From positions 100,277 to 164,276 of the forward strand of contig BDDD01001471.1 in assembly GCA_001972305.1 (NCBI GenBank): 64,000 nucleotides of DNA, given 5' to 3'. Below, one piece after another: positions 1-9,348 of the stretch. The notes beneath the pieces were generated by a model. It did no database searches and was not told the DNA's origin. It saw only the letters and a program-made list of their open reading frames with translations. This DNA comes from Cephalotus follicularis. Lineage: Eukaryota; Streptophyta; Magnoliopsida; Oxalidales; Cephalotaceae. Made by a program: the position numbers and the translations under genes. Numbering within the stretch: position 1 is the stretch's first letter; each line of letters begins with the position of its first letter.

Positions 1-1
1 G

Positions 2-374
2 GCACCGTTGGAACTGCAAGAATTGAAAGAACAGTTGCAAGAGCTGTTGGATCGGGGTTTCAATCGGCCAAGTGTTTCGCCTTGGGGTGCTTCGGTTCTT
101 TTTGTGACGAAGAAAGACGGGTCTATGAGGCTATGCATAGACTACAGAGAGTTGAATCGGATTACTGTTCGGAAAAAATACCCGCTACCAAGGATTGATG
201 ACTTGTTTGATCAACTCCAAGGTGCTCGGTATTTCTCGAAGATCGATTTGAGATCGGGATATCATCAGCTTCGGATATAGGATGAAGATGTGCCTAAGAA
301 TGCTTTACGTACTCGGTATGGGCATTATAAGTTTCTGGTGATGCCTTTCGGACTCACAAATGCACCGACAGTTT
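2..374 (+). pseudogene. EL1 gypsy reverse transcriptase, N-terminal part
   Basis: This is the N-terminal half of a Ty3/gypsy reverse transcriptase, which copies element RNA into DNA in virus-like particles. The translation shows the fingers/palm motifs [16 protein letters not shown] and [12 protein letters not shown], then [17 protein letters not shown]. One in-frame stop lies at 278-280, so it is decayed. The frame runs off the left edge of the window, so no start codon can be assigned. At 374 the reading frame is cut by an LTR beginning TGTAACGCCC. It resumes at 20175, and the target bases AGTTT are present on both sides (370-374 and 20175-20179). The two halves therefore belong to one pol broken by EL2. 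Confidence 0.93.
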
Positions 375-576
375 TGTAACGCCCGAGATTTTTACACAAT
401 TTGATATTTCAATTTTATTGAAATACTATCATTGAATTCATGGGAATGGCATAATTTTGACCTAGGTGATGCTTTCCAAAAACCTAAGGGTTAGATTTTG
501 GAAGAGGGAATGATTGGGATAATAAAGAAATTCTAACTGATGCAATTAGGGGCAAAACGATACAGTTTTGGGCTAA

Positions 577-731
577 AAGCGTCGATGTCTTTGTAAAGAC
601 GTCGACGCGTATGGGAACAAGGGGGCGCACGTAAATGCATAAACATGCACGTCGATGCAGGCGAAGGCATCGACGCCCTTGTACAAAAGAGGAAAAGACA
701 TTGACGTCTAAAGAAGACGTCGATGTCTTTG
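577..731. repeat. TCGA-core palindrome array, EL2 U3
   Basis: Six degenerate copies of a palindrome of the form ARRCRTCGAYGYYT are visible, for example AGACGTCGATGTCTTT and AGGCATCGACGCCC. They are separated by unrelated 5-40 base spacers. The array lies upstream of the TATA-like box. It recurs at 10795-10945 and 17240-17390 in the other LTR copies, with some CpGs changed to CA or TG. Confidence 0.75.
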
Positions 732-1026
732 AAAATAACATCAGTCACGTTATGAACTAACAGATTAACGTGCAAAGGGAGACCATTCTGGGCTTGTTGC
801 AGGCACCTTGGGACACGAAGGGGGACGTGATGGCCATGCATAATAACCTCCTGACCTGCATGACTGAAGATGGATGGAGAATGTAACAAGTGTTGTGATG
901 CATGCAACCTGCAAAAGGAAAGGAGAAGGAAACAAAAGTGAGAATGCAGAAATGGAATGGGGAAGAGGGAGAGGACACGGGAAGGTTCATTTGGTGCAGA
1001 AAGAAAGAGGGAGAGGGAGCCATCTG

Positions 1027-1033
1027 CATAAGA
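1027..1033 (+). promoter_or_regulatory. TATA-like box of EL2 LTR
   Basis: CATAAGA sits in the context ATCTGCATAAGAAC. The aligned position in EL10 reads CTGCATAAAAAA, in EL3 CTGCATAAAACG and in EL6 CTCCATAAAAAC. Conservation of CATAAAA among otherwise diverged LTRs supports a promoter. Transcription would start roughly 30 bases downstream. An alternative AT-rich candidate is TTTAAAAC at 1064-1071. Confidence 0.5.
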
Positions 1034-1496
1034 ACAACCCCATCCCCACCTCTCTATCTCTCATTTAAAACACCGGAGAAGAAGAAAAGAAAGAAACAGT
1101 GAGTGTGAAAGAAGAACATCACCATTGTAGAACCAGTGGAGCTTGGGAAACTTGGAGTTGGAGGCTTGCAGCAACGGGGCAACCTTGGAGCTGCTGTGGA
1201 CAATTCTTGGAACAAAAAGAGGTGGACGTTCAAGGTTTCTAACTTGAAACCAGAGGTAGGGGAATTATACGTACATATTTGAGTTCAAAGTTAATGTGTT
1301 GCCATGAATGAAATGCATGAATTGCATGTTGGTTGGGAGTTGAACTAAATGTTTGATTGATGGTATGAACACCTGTTGGTGTAGACTGTATATGCATGTT
1401 GATTTCTGGGTGAATACCATGCTTGATTGTATGTGTATATGGGTTGAGTACCCCTGGTTGTGGATAGAAAGAAAGAGACAGTGTTCAGGACTCTTG

Positions 1497-2045
1497 CACG
1501 TCGATGCTTTTGTGATAAGCATCGATGTCTTTAGGCGATGAGACGATAGACATCGACGTCTTGGTTAAGCGTCGATGTCTATTTCAAACATTGCAGAGCA
1601 GCAACGTTTGCTTCTGGACTTATGGACTTTTTATGGGTTGATGATTTGGTTATACATTTGGATAACCTGTGGTGTGCGTTATGCCGTATGTGGTGTTTCT
1701 GGGAAGTGTATGCATGAATGGAGGATGGATTCTTCTTTGAAATGGAGTTTGGTTGTGGTGACACCTTCTGGTACAACTTAAGCATCGACGTCTATGGAAG
1801 GCATCGACGTCTTTGGTTGCCATGCATCAGGTCTTTTACATAACGCGAGGACGTGTTAAGGTTCCTACCTTAAACGTCGATGCGTTGTGATGAATATCGA
1901 CGCCTAAGGGTTTTGGTTCGTAGGCATCGACGCCTACAGAAAGACATCGACGCATTCGTGTTGGTTCAAGCTGTGACTTTGGGAATGAACCTCGACGCTT
2001 CTGGGGCAATGGCATCGACGCGTTTGGGAAAGACATCAACTTATT
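1497..2045. repeat. TCGA-core palindrome arrays, EL2 putative intron
   Basis: Two groups are present. At 1497-1582 there are four copies, including AAGCATCGATGTCTTT and AGACATCGACGTCTT. At 1781-2045 there are about nine, including AAGCATCGACGTCT, AGGCATCGACGCCT and AGACATCGACGCAT. Spacers share no sequence with one another. Copies recur at 11713-11797, 11997-12265, 18158-18240 and 18443-18710. Confidence 0.75.
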
Positions 2046-2599
2046 TCCTCCTGGGTTGTATGGTTTGACCCACTTTGGACCCGTTAGCTCCGGAACGATT
2101 CTAGAAGCGACCCTAGGCATGTTTGAGCATATGGTTGCATTGCATGCTACTGTGAATTGATTTGTTATGATATCGCATGATTTCTTAAATAATTTAATTT
2201 GAGAAATACGTATATGTTTGTTGTGTGGAAATATATGCTTATATATATAATTTCCAAAAAGGACTGCATAAATGATTTCAATGATTGAAATTATGTATAC
2301 GAAAATAAGTATTTTCGGAGAATTAAATATTGTACAAAAGGACTGGTTATAAGTTTTGAACAAATGTAATGTTGTCAAGTATTTTATACATAATAAATTA
2401 CATGGAAATGGACTGTGACGGAAATATATATTTTCCAAAAAGGATTGCGAAAAGGTTTGACATAATTAAAATTATGGTATACGGATATGAATATTTTAGA
2501 AAGAATGGAGTACATTTATAATGTATTGTTTCAAGTATTTTATGATTCACTAAAACTACTTGAAAAGGTTTGAAAAAGGACTGTGAAACTTTGATAACT

Positions 2600-2930
2600 A
2601 CTAAACCCTGTTGGGTGAGTAGCCTAAAACTGTAATCTTTGTTAAAAGGACTGATGCCCATTTGGGATGTTTGGTTTACAAGTATTTCTTACATGTTAAT
2701 TACTTGTGATGGCTTGTTTGGGGTTACTAAACTCTGTTGGGTAAGTAGCCAGGGATTCCACTACTGAGGTTAGTTGGGAAAGCAGTTGGAAGTTCCGTAT
2801 AAGGTAGCCACTGAGCTCTGTTGAGTAAGTAGCTAGGGTTTCCCACGAAATCGTTACTGAGCTATGTTGGGCAAGTAGCTAGGGACTCCCATTTGGTTGC
2901 TAAGAACTGTTGTGTGAGTAACCGGTTGTT
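2600..2930 (+). repeat. Degenerate minisatellite with repeated GTAAGT
   Basis: About five diverged units of roughly 50-65 bases are built around TACTGAGCTCTGTTGGGTAA followed by GTAGCTAGGGACTCCC. They lie shortly before the acceptor-like block of the EL2 LTR and recur at 12815-13145 and 19260-19590. Several units contain GGGTAAGT or GGGTGAGT, which match the plant 5' splice consensus. Confidence 0.6.
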
Positions 2931-3638
2931 GAGCCTGGGTGTCAGCAACTTTAATCTGGCTTGATGGGTCCTTAATGACCTGATCGTTGTATCTAGCTCC
3001 TTCCGGGATAGTTTCGTACTTGTGTTATTGTGACCCTCGGGTGATACCTGCTTGTGGGTATATACATATATTTATATATATCATGTGTTATTTACGTACT
3101 GCATCATGAATGCATTCATTTCATGTCATTCATTACTTGATCCCAAATGAATTTATACTTAGCCGAGTGAGGACAAAGGCTAACCCCATACTATTTCAGA
3201 TTGACGGAGACAATCAGACAAGTGCGGTTAAGGCTATCTTGGAGCTGCTATTTGAAGGTTGTTTAAGCTGGTTATGTATTGTAATGATCCTACTCGTGTG
3301 GAGAGGATGATAATTTGTACTTATTTAATTTCGATAATTTGTACTTTGGGTTTTGGAACAATGGTTTGGCAATGAGAACTTCTCATTAAGAGATATTAAT
3401 GGTTTAAAATGAAGATTATATCACGCTTCGTTTCGTGAGCTTTTAACAATGATGTAGTTTTGTTGTAACACGTAGTATGGGATGCGTGTTATGTTGTTAG
3501 TTCGGCTTATGTTAAAGGCTTCCGCAACTGATACAACTGTTTTAAAAGTTTTAAATTTATCGTAAAATCTGATAAGCCAGATTATTTATGTTAATTGCTA
3601 CCATTTGTATGTCGTTTGGAAAACGGGGTGTGAAAATA

Positions 3639-3650
3639 TGGTATCAGAGC
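3639..3650 (+). other. EL2 primer binding site (tRNA-iMet)
   Basis: TGGTATCAGAGC lies four bases after the 5' LTR end. It is the standard plant LTR-retrotransposon primer site complementary to the 3' end of initiator tRNA-Met. It fixes the LTR boundary and the + orientation of EL2. Confidence 0.92.
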
Positions 3651-3749
3651 ATATATCCATTATATTCTTAGCTTGGATAAGTTCCTTGGCAATTAACGGA
3701 TTGTTTCCTTGAGATGACTGCTAATGACATCTTTTCCATATAGGAACAA

Positions 3750-4058
3750 ATGGACAGAAGGAGGACACGGGCGAGAGCTAGAGCCGCTTAGGCCAATGCC
3801 CCCGAGGCGGCGAATGCCCCGCGAGGGGTGAATGATCCACATGATGACAGAGATCCGTTGGTGCGCATTGCAGATTACTTTCAGCAGCAGATGGCCTTTA
3901 ATATGGCTAATGCGGAGGATATGCGCCAATACTACGCGCAAGCCCAACCTCGACATAGAGCTCCTGCTAAGTGTGACCATGAAGATGGGAACACGTTTGG
4001 GAAAGGCTTAGAGAGATTCGTGAGGTAGAATCCTCCTAGCTTTCGAGGAGAACTAGAT
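3750..4058 (+). pseudogene. EL2 gag, N-terminal part
   Basis: This is the start of the capsid (gag) protein. The likely start is ATG at 3750, giving MDRRRTRARARAA, followed by an in-frame TAG. The frame continues with PLVRIADYFQQQMAFNMANA, the conserved N-terminal region shared with the EL3, EL6 and EL10 gags, and reaches NPPSFRGELD before the EL3 insertion. A second in-frame TAG lies at 4026-4028. The TAGAT bases at 4054-4058 are duplicated at 9344-9348, after which gag resumes. It is a decayed copy and could not make full-length protein without suppression. Confidence 0.85.
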
Positions 4059-5584
4059 TCTCACACCCCATTTTTAAGAGAAGCCAGACATTAAAGCGGT
4101 AAAGGCAATTAACATAAAATACAGCTCATGCAAAAAACCATAAAACTTAAACCTTTCCAAGGTACAACAGTTGCGGAAGCATAACAAAACATAAGCTGTA
4201 AACTCGTAACGTGCATCCCATACTGCACGCTACCCAAATACAAGACATAAGTTAAAAGCCCACAAAAACGGAGCGTGAATTACAGTAAGAGATTAAAATC
4301 CTTCAGTAACAAAACCATAACAACGGTACATCCGAAAACCATAACCATCATAGGTTTAATACAAAGCAGGAGAATAAGCAAAATCAAGAACATAATAACT
4401 TGATCTTCCTCCATGTCAGTCCAACCGGTCCACTGCATCAATCTGTAAAGTAGGGGGTTAGCCTTTGTCCTCACAACTACTCCAACGATTCATGGTAAGC
4501 AGATAAATCAAGCTCAGGGATAGGAATATAACCATAGGTTGTCATATCATTCATATAACAACACATTCAACATGTATTTCAACATGCAACCAATTCCATG
4601 TTAAGGTTAAACAAGCATACACTTGATCACATTTAATTTACAGTAACAAGCATAACTAACGGGAAAACAGTAGTGATCACATCCTATACTCAGTAGTTAT
4701 AACTCATACAACCAGGCATTTCGATCCATGAAACATGCAGTGACTTTAACTCAAAACACCATTAAAACTTCCCCTACCTTTGATTCCAAGTTAGGAATCT
4801 GTAAGTCCACCTCTTTTCGTTCCAATCAGTGACGTTCTAAGCTCCCCAGAAGCTCCAACTCCAAGCCCAGCAGCTCCAAGGACAGCTCCCTCCTTGAACT
4901 CCAAGCTTCAACAATGGACATCACTCCTCTTCCCTCTTTTCTCTGTGGTTTCTCTCTACTGTCTCTGTGATTCTCAACTTAACAGTACCAGAACGAGAGG
5001 GAATGAGTCGAACGTTTTATGCAGAGTCTTTCCTCCTCCTCTTCCTTCACCTCTCACATGGCAGTAAATGCCACACACACCCACTAACATGCATGCACAC
5101 ACACACACAAAGCCAATTTCTCTTCCCCACGAGGTCTTGCATGATTCACAGGTGTCTCTTCCTTCCATCCTCTCGACTGCATGAAGCACAGATGGCCCCC
5201 TCTTCCACTGTCAGTTATAACATGTGATTCATGTCACATGCAATAAATAGAGCATGATCTAGTCGGCTGCCTTTCCCTGGCAGTCGGCTGTTCGCCTGGC
5301 AGTCTGTTGCCAAGTGTCACGACAGTTGGCCAGTCGACTGGTTCATCCCACCAGTCGACTGCCCCCATATGCAGCCATCCAGTCGGCTGGTCCTCCATGC
5401 CAGTCGACTGCCCCCAGTAATTACCAAGCATTCACAATTTTAAGTATATGATTGATCAAAATCAACATCACCATAACTTGGGAAAACATCATCAAATTCG
5501 AAAAAATCCATCACTTTATTAATTCCACAAATAAAGTACAAGTACATTGTGAAATTACATTACATGAAAATCTCGGGCGTAACA
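4059..5584 (-). mobile_element. EL3 3' LTR, internally deleted
   Basis: The copy is 1.53 kb against 2.72 kb for its partner. Sequence equal to 7040-8237 is missing, with a clean junction at 4474/4475 inside the putative intron. The acceptor-like block (AG at 4444-4443) and donor-like block (AAG/GTAGGGG, GT at 4777-4776) survive, as does CATAAAA at 5021-5015. Confidence 0.88.
5258..5415. repeat. CAGTCGACTG palindrome array, EL3 U3
   Basis: About seven copies of CAGTCGACTG or its one-base variant CAGTCGGCTG occur here, spaced 12-35 bases. The same array in the right LTR is at 9018-9175, and in the duplicated copy at 15463-15620. Confidence 0.8.
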
Positions 5585-5602
5585 TCCACCCCTCCTTCAG
5601 GG
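5585..5602 (-). other. EL3 polypurine tract
   Basis: On the minus strand the bases just before the 3' LTR are purine rich (CCTGAAGGAGGGGTGGA), as needed to prime plus-strand DNA synthesis. The matching tracts of EL2 are at 10575-10590 and 17020-17035. Confidence 0.8.
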
Positions 5603-5628
5603 AATTTCGTCCTCGAAATTAAAACAAT

Positions 5629-6513
5629 CTAGAACAAGTGTGGGTAGCGTTCTCGGTTGTCCTCCTCACGCTCCCAAGTGGCTTAATCAGGTCAGTGGAA
5701 CTGCCATTAAACCTTGACCATGGAGATGGTTCGGTTCCTCAAAATATGAGTCTTCCGATCAAAAATCCGCACAGGCAATTCCTCACAAGATAGATCATCT
5801 CGCATCGGAACAGTATCATGATCCAGGACATGTGAAGGGTCTGGGACATATCTCCTCAGCATCGATACATGGAAGACGACATGCACGTTTGACAGTGCAG
5901 GAGGTAGGGCAAGCTGGTAGGCTACCTCCCCAACACTCTCCAGAATCTCGAAAGGACCAATGTAGCGAGGAGCTAATTTGCCCTTATCAATATGCGGAAC
6001 ATAAGTCTCCAAGAACTTAGCCTGGAATCTATCCCAAGTACTGTCCAGTCTCTGTGTCTCCCATTTTCCCCTAACCATCTCCCACCAATGAGTGGCCTCA
6101 CCCCATAGGCGGTACACAGCAAACTTCAGCTTCTGAGCATCAGTACAGTCCATCACCTCGAAGATCTTTTCCAAGTCTTGCAGACATCTTTCAGCAATAG
6201 TAGCGTCAAGTTCCCCAAGGAAACTGGGTGGATTCAGTCTCATGAACTTTTCAATATCCCTACCAAACTGGTTACCATCATCCCCCGAGCAGTGGTCGGG
6301 AGGTTCGCGTTGCGGTCGAGCCTGCGCGTGATACTGGAGCATCTCCTCCTCATTAGCCCGATTAAAGGCCATCTGCTGCTAAAAATAGTCTGCGATCCAA
6401 GCCATCGGATCTCTGTAATCTTAGGGAAAATTCATCCCTTGCGGAACATTTTCCTCCTCATGGGCATTAGCTCCAGCAGCTCTAGCCCTAGCTCGATTTC
6501 TCCTTCGGTCCAT
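5629..6513 (-). pseudogene. EL3 gag-integrase C-terminus fusion
   Basis: One minus-strand frame begins MDRRRNRARARA (ATG at 6513), passes two in-frame stops, then reads through the conserved gag core (residues such as FQQQ-like region, RLNPPSF, LKFAVYRLWGEATHWW). At about 5988 it switches without frameshift into the end of integrase (GKLAPRYIGPFEIL, HVVFHVSMLRRYVPDP) and a chromodomain-like tail ending ATWEREEDNRERYPHLF. Stops also fall at 5706-5704 and nearby in the tail. The gag zinc knuckles, protease, RT, RNase H and the integrase core are missing. The deletion kept frame, so a gag-chromodomain chimera of about 220 residues remains open between stops. Whether it was ever functional is unknown. 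Confidence 0.85.
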
Positions 6514-6608
6514 TTTCCCTATAAGAAGATTGACGGTCAGTCACGACTTTAGGAAAACAATTCATTAATTGCAAAGGAAAGTATCCTAGCTAAGCATATA
6601 TGGAATAT

Positions 6609-6620
6609 GCTCTGATACCA
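6609..6620 (-). other. EL3 primer binding site
   Basis: GCTCTGATACCA is the reverse complement of TGGTATCAGAGC, placed three bases from the right-hand LTR. It confirms the minus orientation. Confidence 0.92.
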
Positions 6621-6623
6621 CAA

Positions 6624-9343
6624 TGTCACACCCCGTTTTTAAGAGAAGACAAACATTAAAGCGGTAAAGGCAATTAACATAAAATACAGCTCATGCAAAA
6701 AACCATAAAACATAAACCTTTCCAAGGTACAACAGTTGCGGAAGCATAACAAAACATAAGCTGTAAACTCATAACGTGCATCCCATACTACACGCTACCC
6801 AAATACAAGACATAAGTTAAAAGCCCACAAAAAACGGAGCGTGAATTAAAGTACGAGATTAAAATCCTTCAGCAACAAAACCATAACAACTGTACATCCG
6901 AAAACCATAACCATCATAGGTTTAATACAAAGCAGGAGAATAAGAAAAATCAAGAACATAACAACTTGATCTTCCTCCATGTCAGTCCAACCGGTCCACT
7001 GCATGAATCTATAAAGTAAGGGGTTAGCCTTTGTCCTCATTCGGCTAAGTCATAAGAACAGTTCGGGATTAAAATTTAAATGCATGTCATGACATGAATG
7101 CATGAATGATGCAGTGTAGAAAAACCAGTTCATATATATATATATGAGAAATATATATTTTAACAGTACAGTAAAATAACAGTGGGTACATATATAAGAA
7201 AATATATGTATGCAGGATCAGTACAGTGGTAACCCGGGCAAGGCTACATCAACAAACACAGGAATGTCCGTGAAGGACCAACAGGCAGTACAGGACGTCC
7301 ACATAGGACTACAACAGGAAGGATGTCCACATAGGACCACAACAGGCAGTATGTGTAGCGTCGCCAACTCCTGGCCCCACGCTACACTCCCACTCCGGTC
7401 CCTACATCAGGCAACCGAGCGAGGCAACAGGACAGTGAGTTACCAAGCCATACTCCTGGACCCTAGGTCAACCCTCCACTAGTCGGTGCTGGCAGTCTAC
7501 GCCATGCAACTAGTGGTTCAAGCACAAACACATAGCAATTCACAGAGCAAACAGTGAATTCAAGAAGTAACAGTACAGTAAACAGTAGTGATCAATTTGA
7601 TACACAACAGGCAGGTTATATCAAAAATGTTTCCAAAAGTGACAAAATTTGAAATATATAAATACAATAAAAAATACCTTTAAACAGTTTCAGTAGTGTG
7701 AATTTGTTTACCAGTTCGTTCGAAAATACGTTATTAATCAATACATATTTCCATACTCAAAATATCACATTCCAAGTTCATATATGCATTTCTAAATATC
7801 AAGCTTTAGAAATCATAAACAATTCGCAAATAGTATACAATCAGGCAGTACACAGTACATATGCAATCCATACAAATGCTCAAATGCATCCTAGCAGGGA
7901 ATCAGGATTGTTTCGCATCGTTTTAAGAAAACAGCAGTCCAACCAGTCGGTTGGAATCCTCACCAGTTGACTGTTCCTGGGTCGAGCAGTATCAGTAGTC
8001 GACTGGTTCCCTCTACCAGTTGACTGTCCATTAGGCAGTCGGCTGTTGTTCTTCAACAGTCGACTATTACAGTACTCTCACACGAGAATATTCCCAGATT
8101 TCCATCTTCTGGGCAGTAGGAAGTATGAACAGTCGACTGCTTTCCATTGGCAGTCGACTGGTATCAATGAGTAGTCGACTGTCTTGCTTCAACAGTCGGC
8201 TGCTCTACAATCCAGTGGCATGAAAATCGATCTAACTACTCCAACGATTCATGGTAAGCAGATAAATCAAGCTTAGGGATAGGAATATAACCATAGGTTG
8301 TCATATCATTCATATAACAACCCATTCAACATGTATATCAACATGCAACCAATTCCATGTTAAGGTTCAACATGCATACACTTGATCACATATAATTTAC
8401 AGTAACAAGCATAACTAAAGGGAAAACAGTAGTGATCACATCCTATACTCAGTAGTTATAACTCATATAACAAGGCATTTCGATCCATGAAACATGCAGT
8501 GACTTTAACTCAAAACACCATTACAACTTCCCCTACATTTGATTCCAAGTTAGGAATCTATAAGTCCACCTCTTTTCGTTCCAATCAGTGACGTTCTGAG
8601 CTCCCCAGAAGCTCCAACTCCAAGCCCAGCAGCTCCAAGGACAGCACCCTCCTTGAACTCCAAGCTTCAACAATGGACAACACTCCTCTTTCCTCTTTTC
8701 TTTGTGGTTTCTCTCTACTGTCTCTGTGATTCTCAACTTAACAGTACCAGAAAGAGAGGGAATGAGTCGAACGTTTTATGCAGAGTCTTTAATCCTCCTC
8801 TTCCTTCACCCCTCACATGGCAGTAAATGCCAAACACACCCACTCACATGCATGCACACACACACATAAAGCCAATTTCTCTGCCCCATGAGGTGTTGCA
8901 TGATTCACAGGTGTCTCTTCCTTCCATCCTCTTGGCTGCATGAAGCACAGATGGCCCACTCTTCCACTGTCAGTTATAACATGTGATTCCTGTCACATGC
9001 AATAAACAGAGCATGATCCAGTAGGCTGCCTTTCCCAGGCAGTCGGCTGTTCGCCTGGCAGTCTGTTGCCAAGTGTCACGAAAGTTGGACAATCGACTAG
9101 TTCATCCCACCAGTCGACTGCCCCCATATGCAGCCATCCAGTCGGCTGGTCCTCCATACCAGTCGACTACCCCTAGCAATTACAAAGCATTCACAATTTT
9201 AAGTATATGATTAATTAAAATCAACATCACCATAACTTGGGAAAACATCATCAAATTCGGAAAAATCCATCACTTTATTAATTCCACAAATAAAGTACAA
9301 GTACATTGTGAAATTACATTACATGAAAATCTCGGGCGTTACA
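6624..9343 (-). mobile_element. EL3 5' LTR (2.72 kb)
   Basis: It starts on the minus strand at 9343 (TGTAACGCCCGAG) and ends at 6624 (GGTGTGACA). On the minus strand it shows a U3 palindrome array (9175-9018), CATAAAA (8780-8774), a donor-like block near 8537 (here AAT/GTAGGGG, last exon base changed), a palindrome array (8215-7940), short tandem units near 7260-7350 and an acceptor-like AG at 7010-7009. Confidence 0.9.
7940..8215. repeat. CAGTCGACTG palindrome array, EL3 putative intron
   Basis: About ten copies of CAGTCGACTG, CAGTCGGCTG or CAGTTGACTG with unrelated spacers occur here. The duplicate array is at 14385-14660. It lies about 320 bases after the donor-like site on the minus strand. 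Confidence 0.8.
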
Positions 9344-9348
9344 TAGAT

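Larger units (their letters stand above)
1256..3199 (+). other. Putative intron inside EL2 LTR
   Basis: The donor-like site is CCAGAG/GTAGGGG, with GT at 1256-1257, inside a block (GAGGTGGAC ... CTAACTTG ... GTAGGGGAA) kept in EL3, EL10 and in part EL5 and EL6. The acceptor-like site is CTATTTCAG/ATTGACG, with AG at 3198-3199. It is preceded by GAGTGAGGACAAAGGCTAAC, which ends in a branch-point-like CTAAC 16 bases before the AG. The same pair occurs in the other copies (donor 11472 and 17917). Splicing is inferred, not shown. Confidence 0.5.
375..3634 (+). mobile_element. EL2 5' LTR (3.26 kb)
   Basis: The LTR starts TGTAACGCCCGAGATTTTTA and ends GGGGTGTGAAA, where the 3' LTR has GTGTGACA, so its terminal CA has mutated. 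In order it holds a palindrome array (577-731), a TATA-like CATAAGA (1027-1033), a donor-like block (GT at 1256), more palindrome arrays (1497-1582, 1781-2045), an AT-rich stretch, a degenerate minisatellite (about 2600-2930) and an acceptor-like block ending at 3199. Short reading frames within it are chance. Confidence 0.9.
4059..9343 (-). mobile_element. EL3: deletion-derivative gypsy element, minus strand
   Basis: The insertion in EL2 gag has target duplication TAGAT (4054-4058, 9344-9348). On the minus strand it runs TGTAACGCCCGAGATTTTC...GGTGTGACA, with the 5' LTR on the right (6624-9343) and the 3' LTR on the left (4059-5584). Between them lies only about 1 kb: a polypurine tract, a gag-integrase fusion frame and a primer site. 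Its LTRs are related to EL2 and EL10 but carry CAGTCGACTG-type palindromes instead of the CRTCGAYG type. Confidence 0.9.

Noticed and set aside
874..1102. Overlapping short frames in the EL2 LTR, repeated in each LTR copy
   Set aside because: They repeat because the LTR repeats. They are low-complexity Lys/Glu-rich translations of purine-rich DNA upstream of the donor-like site.
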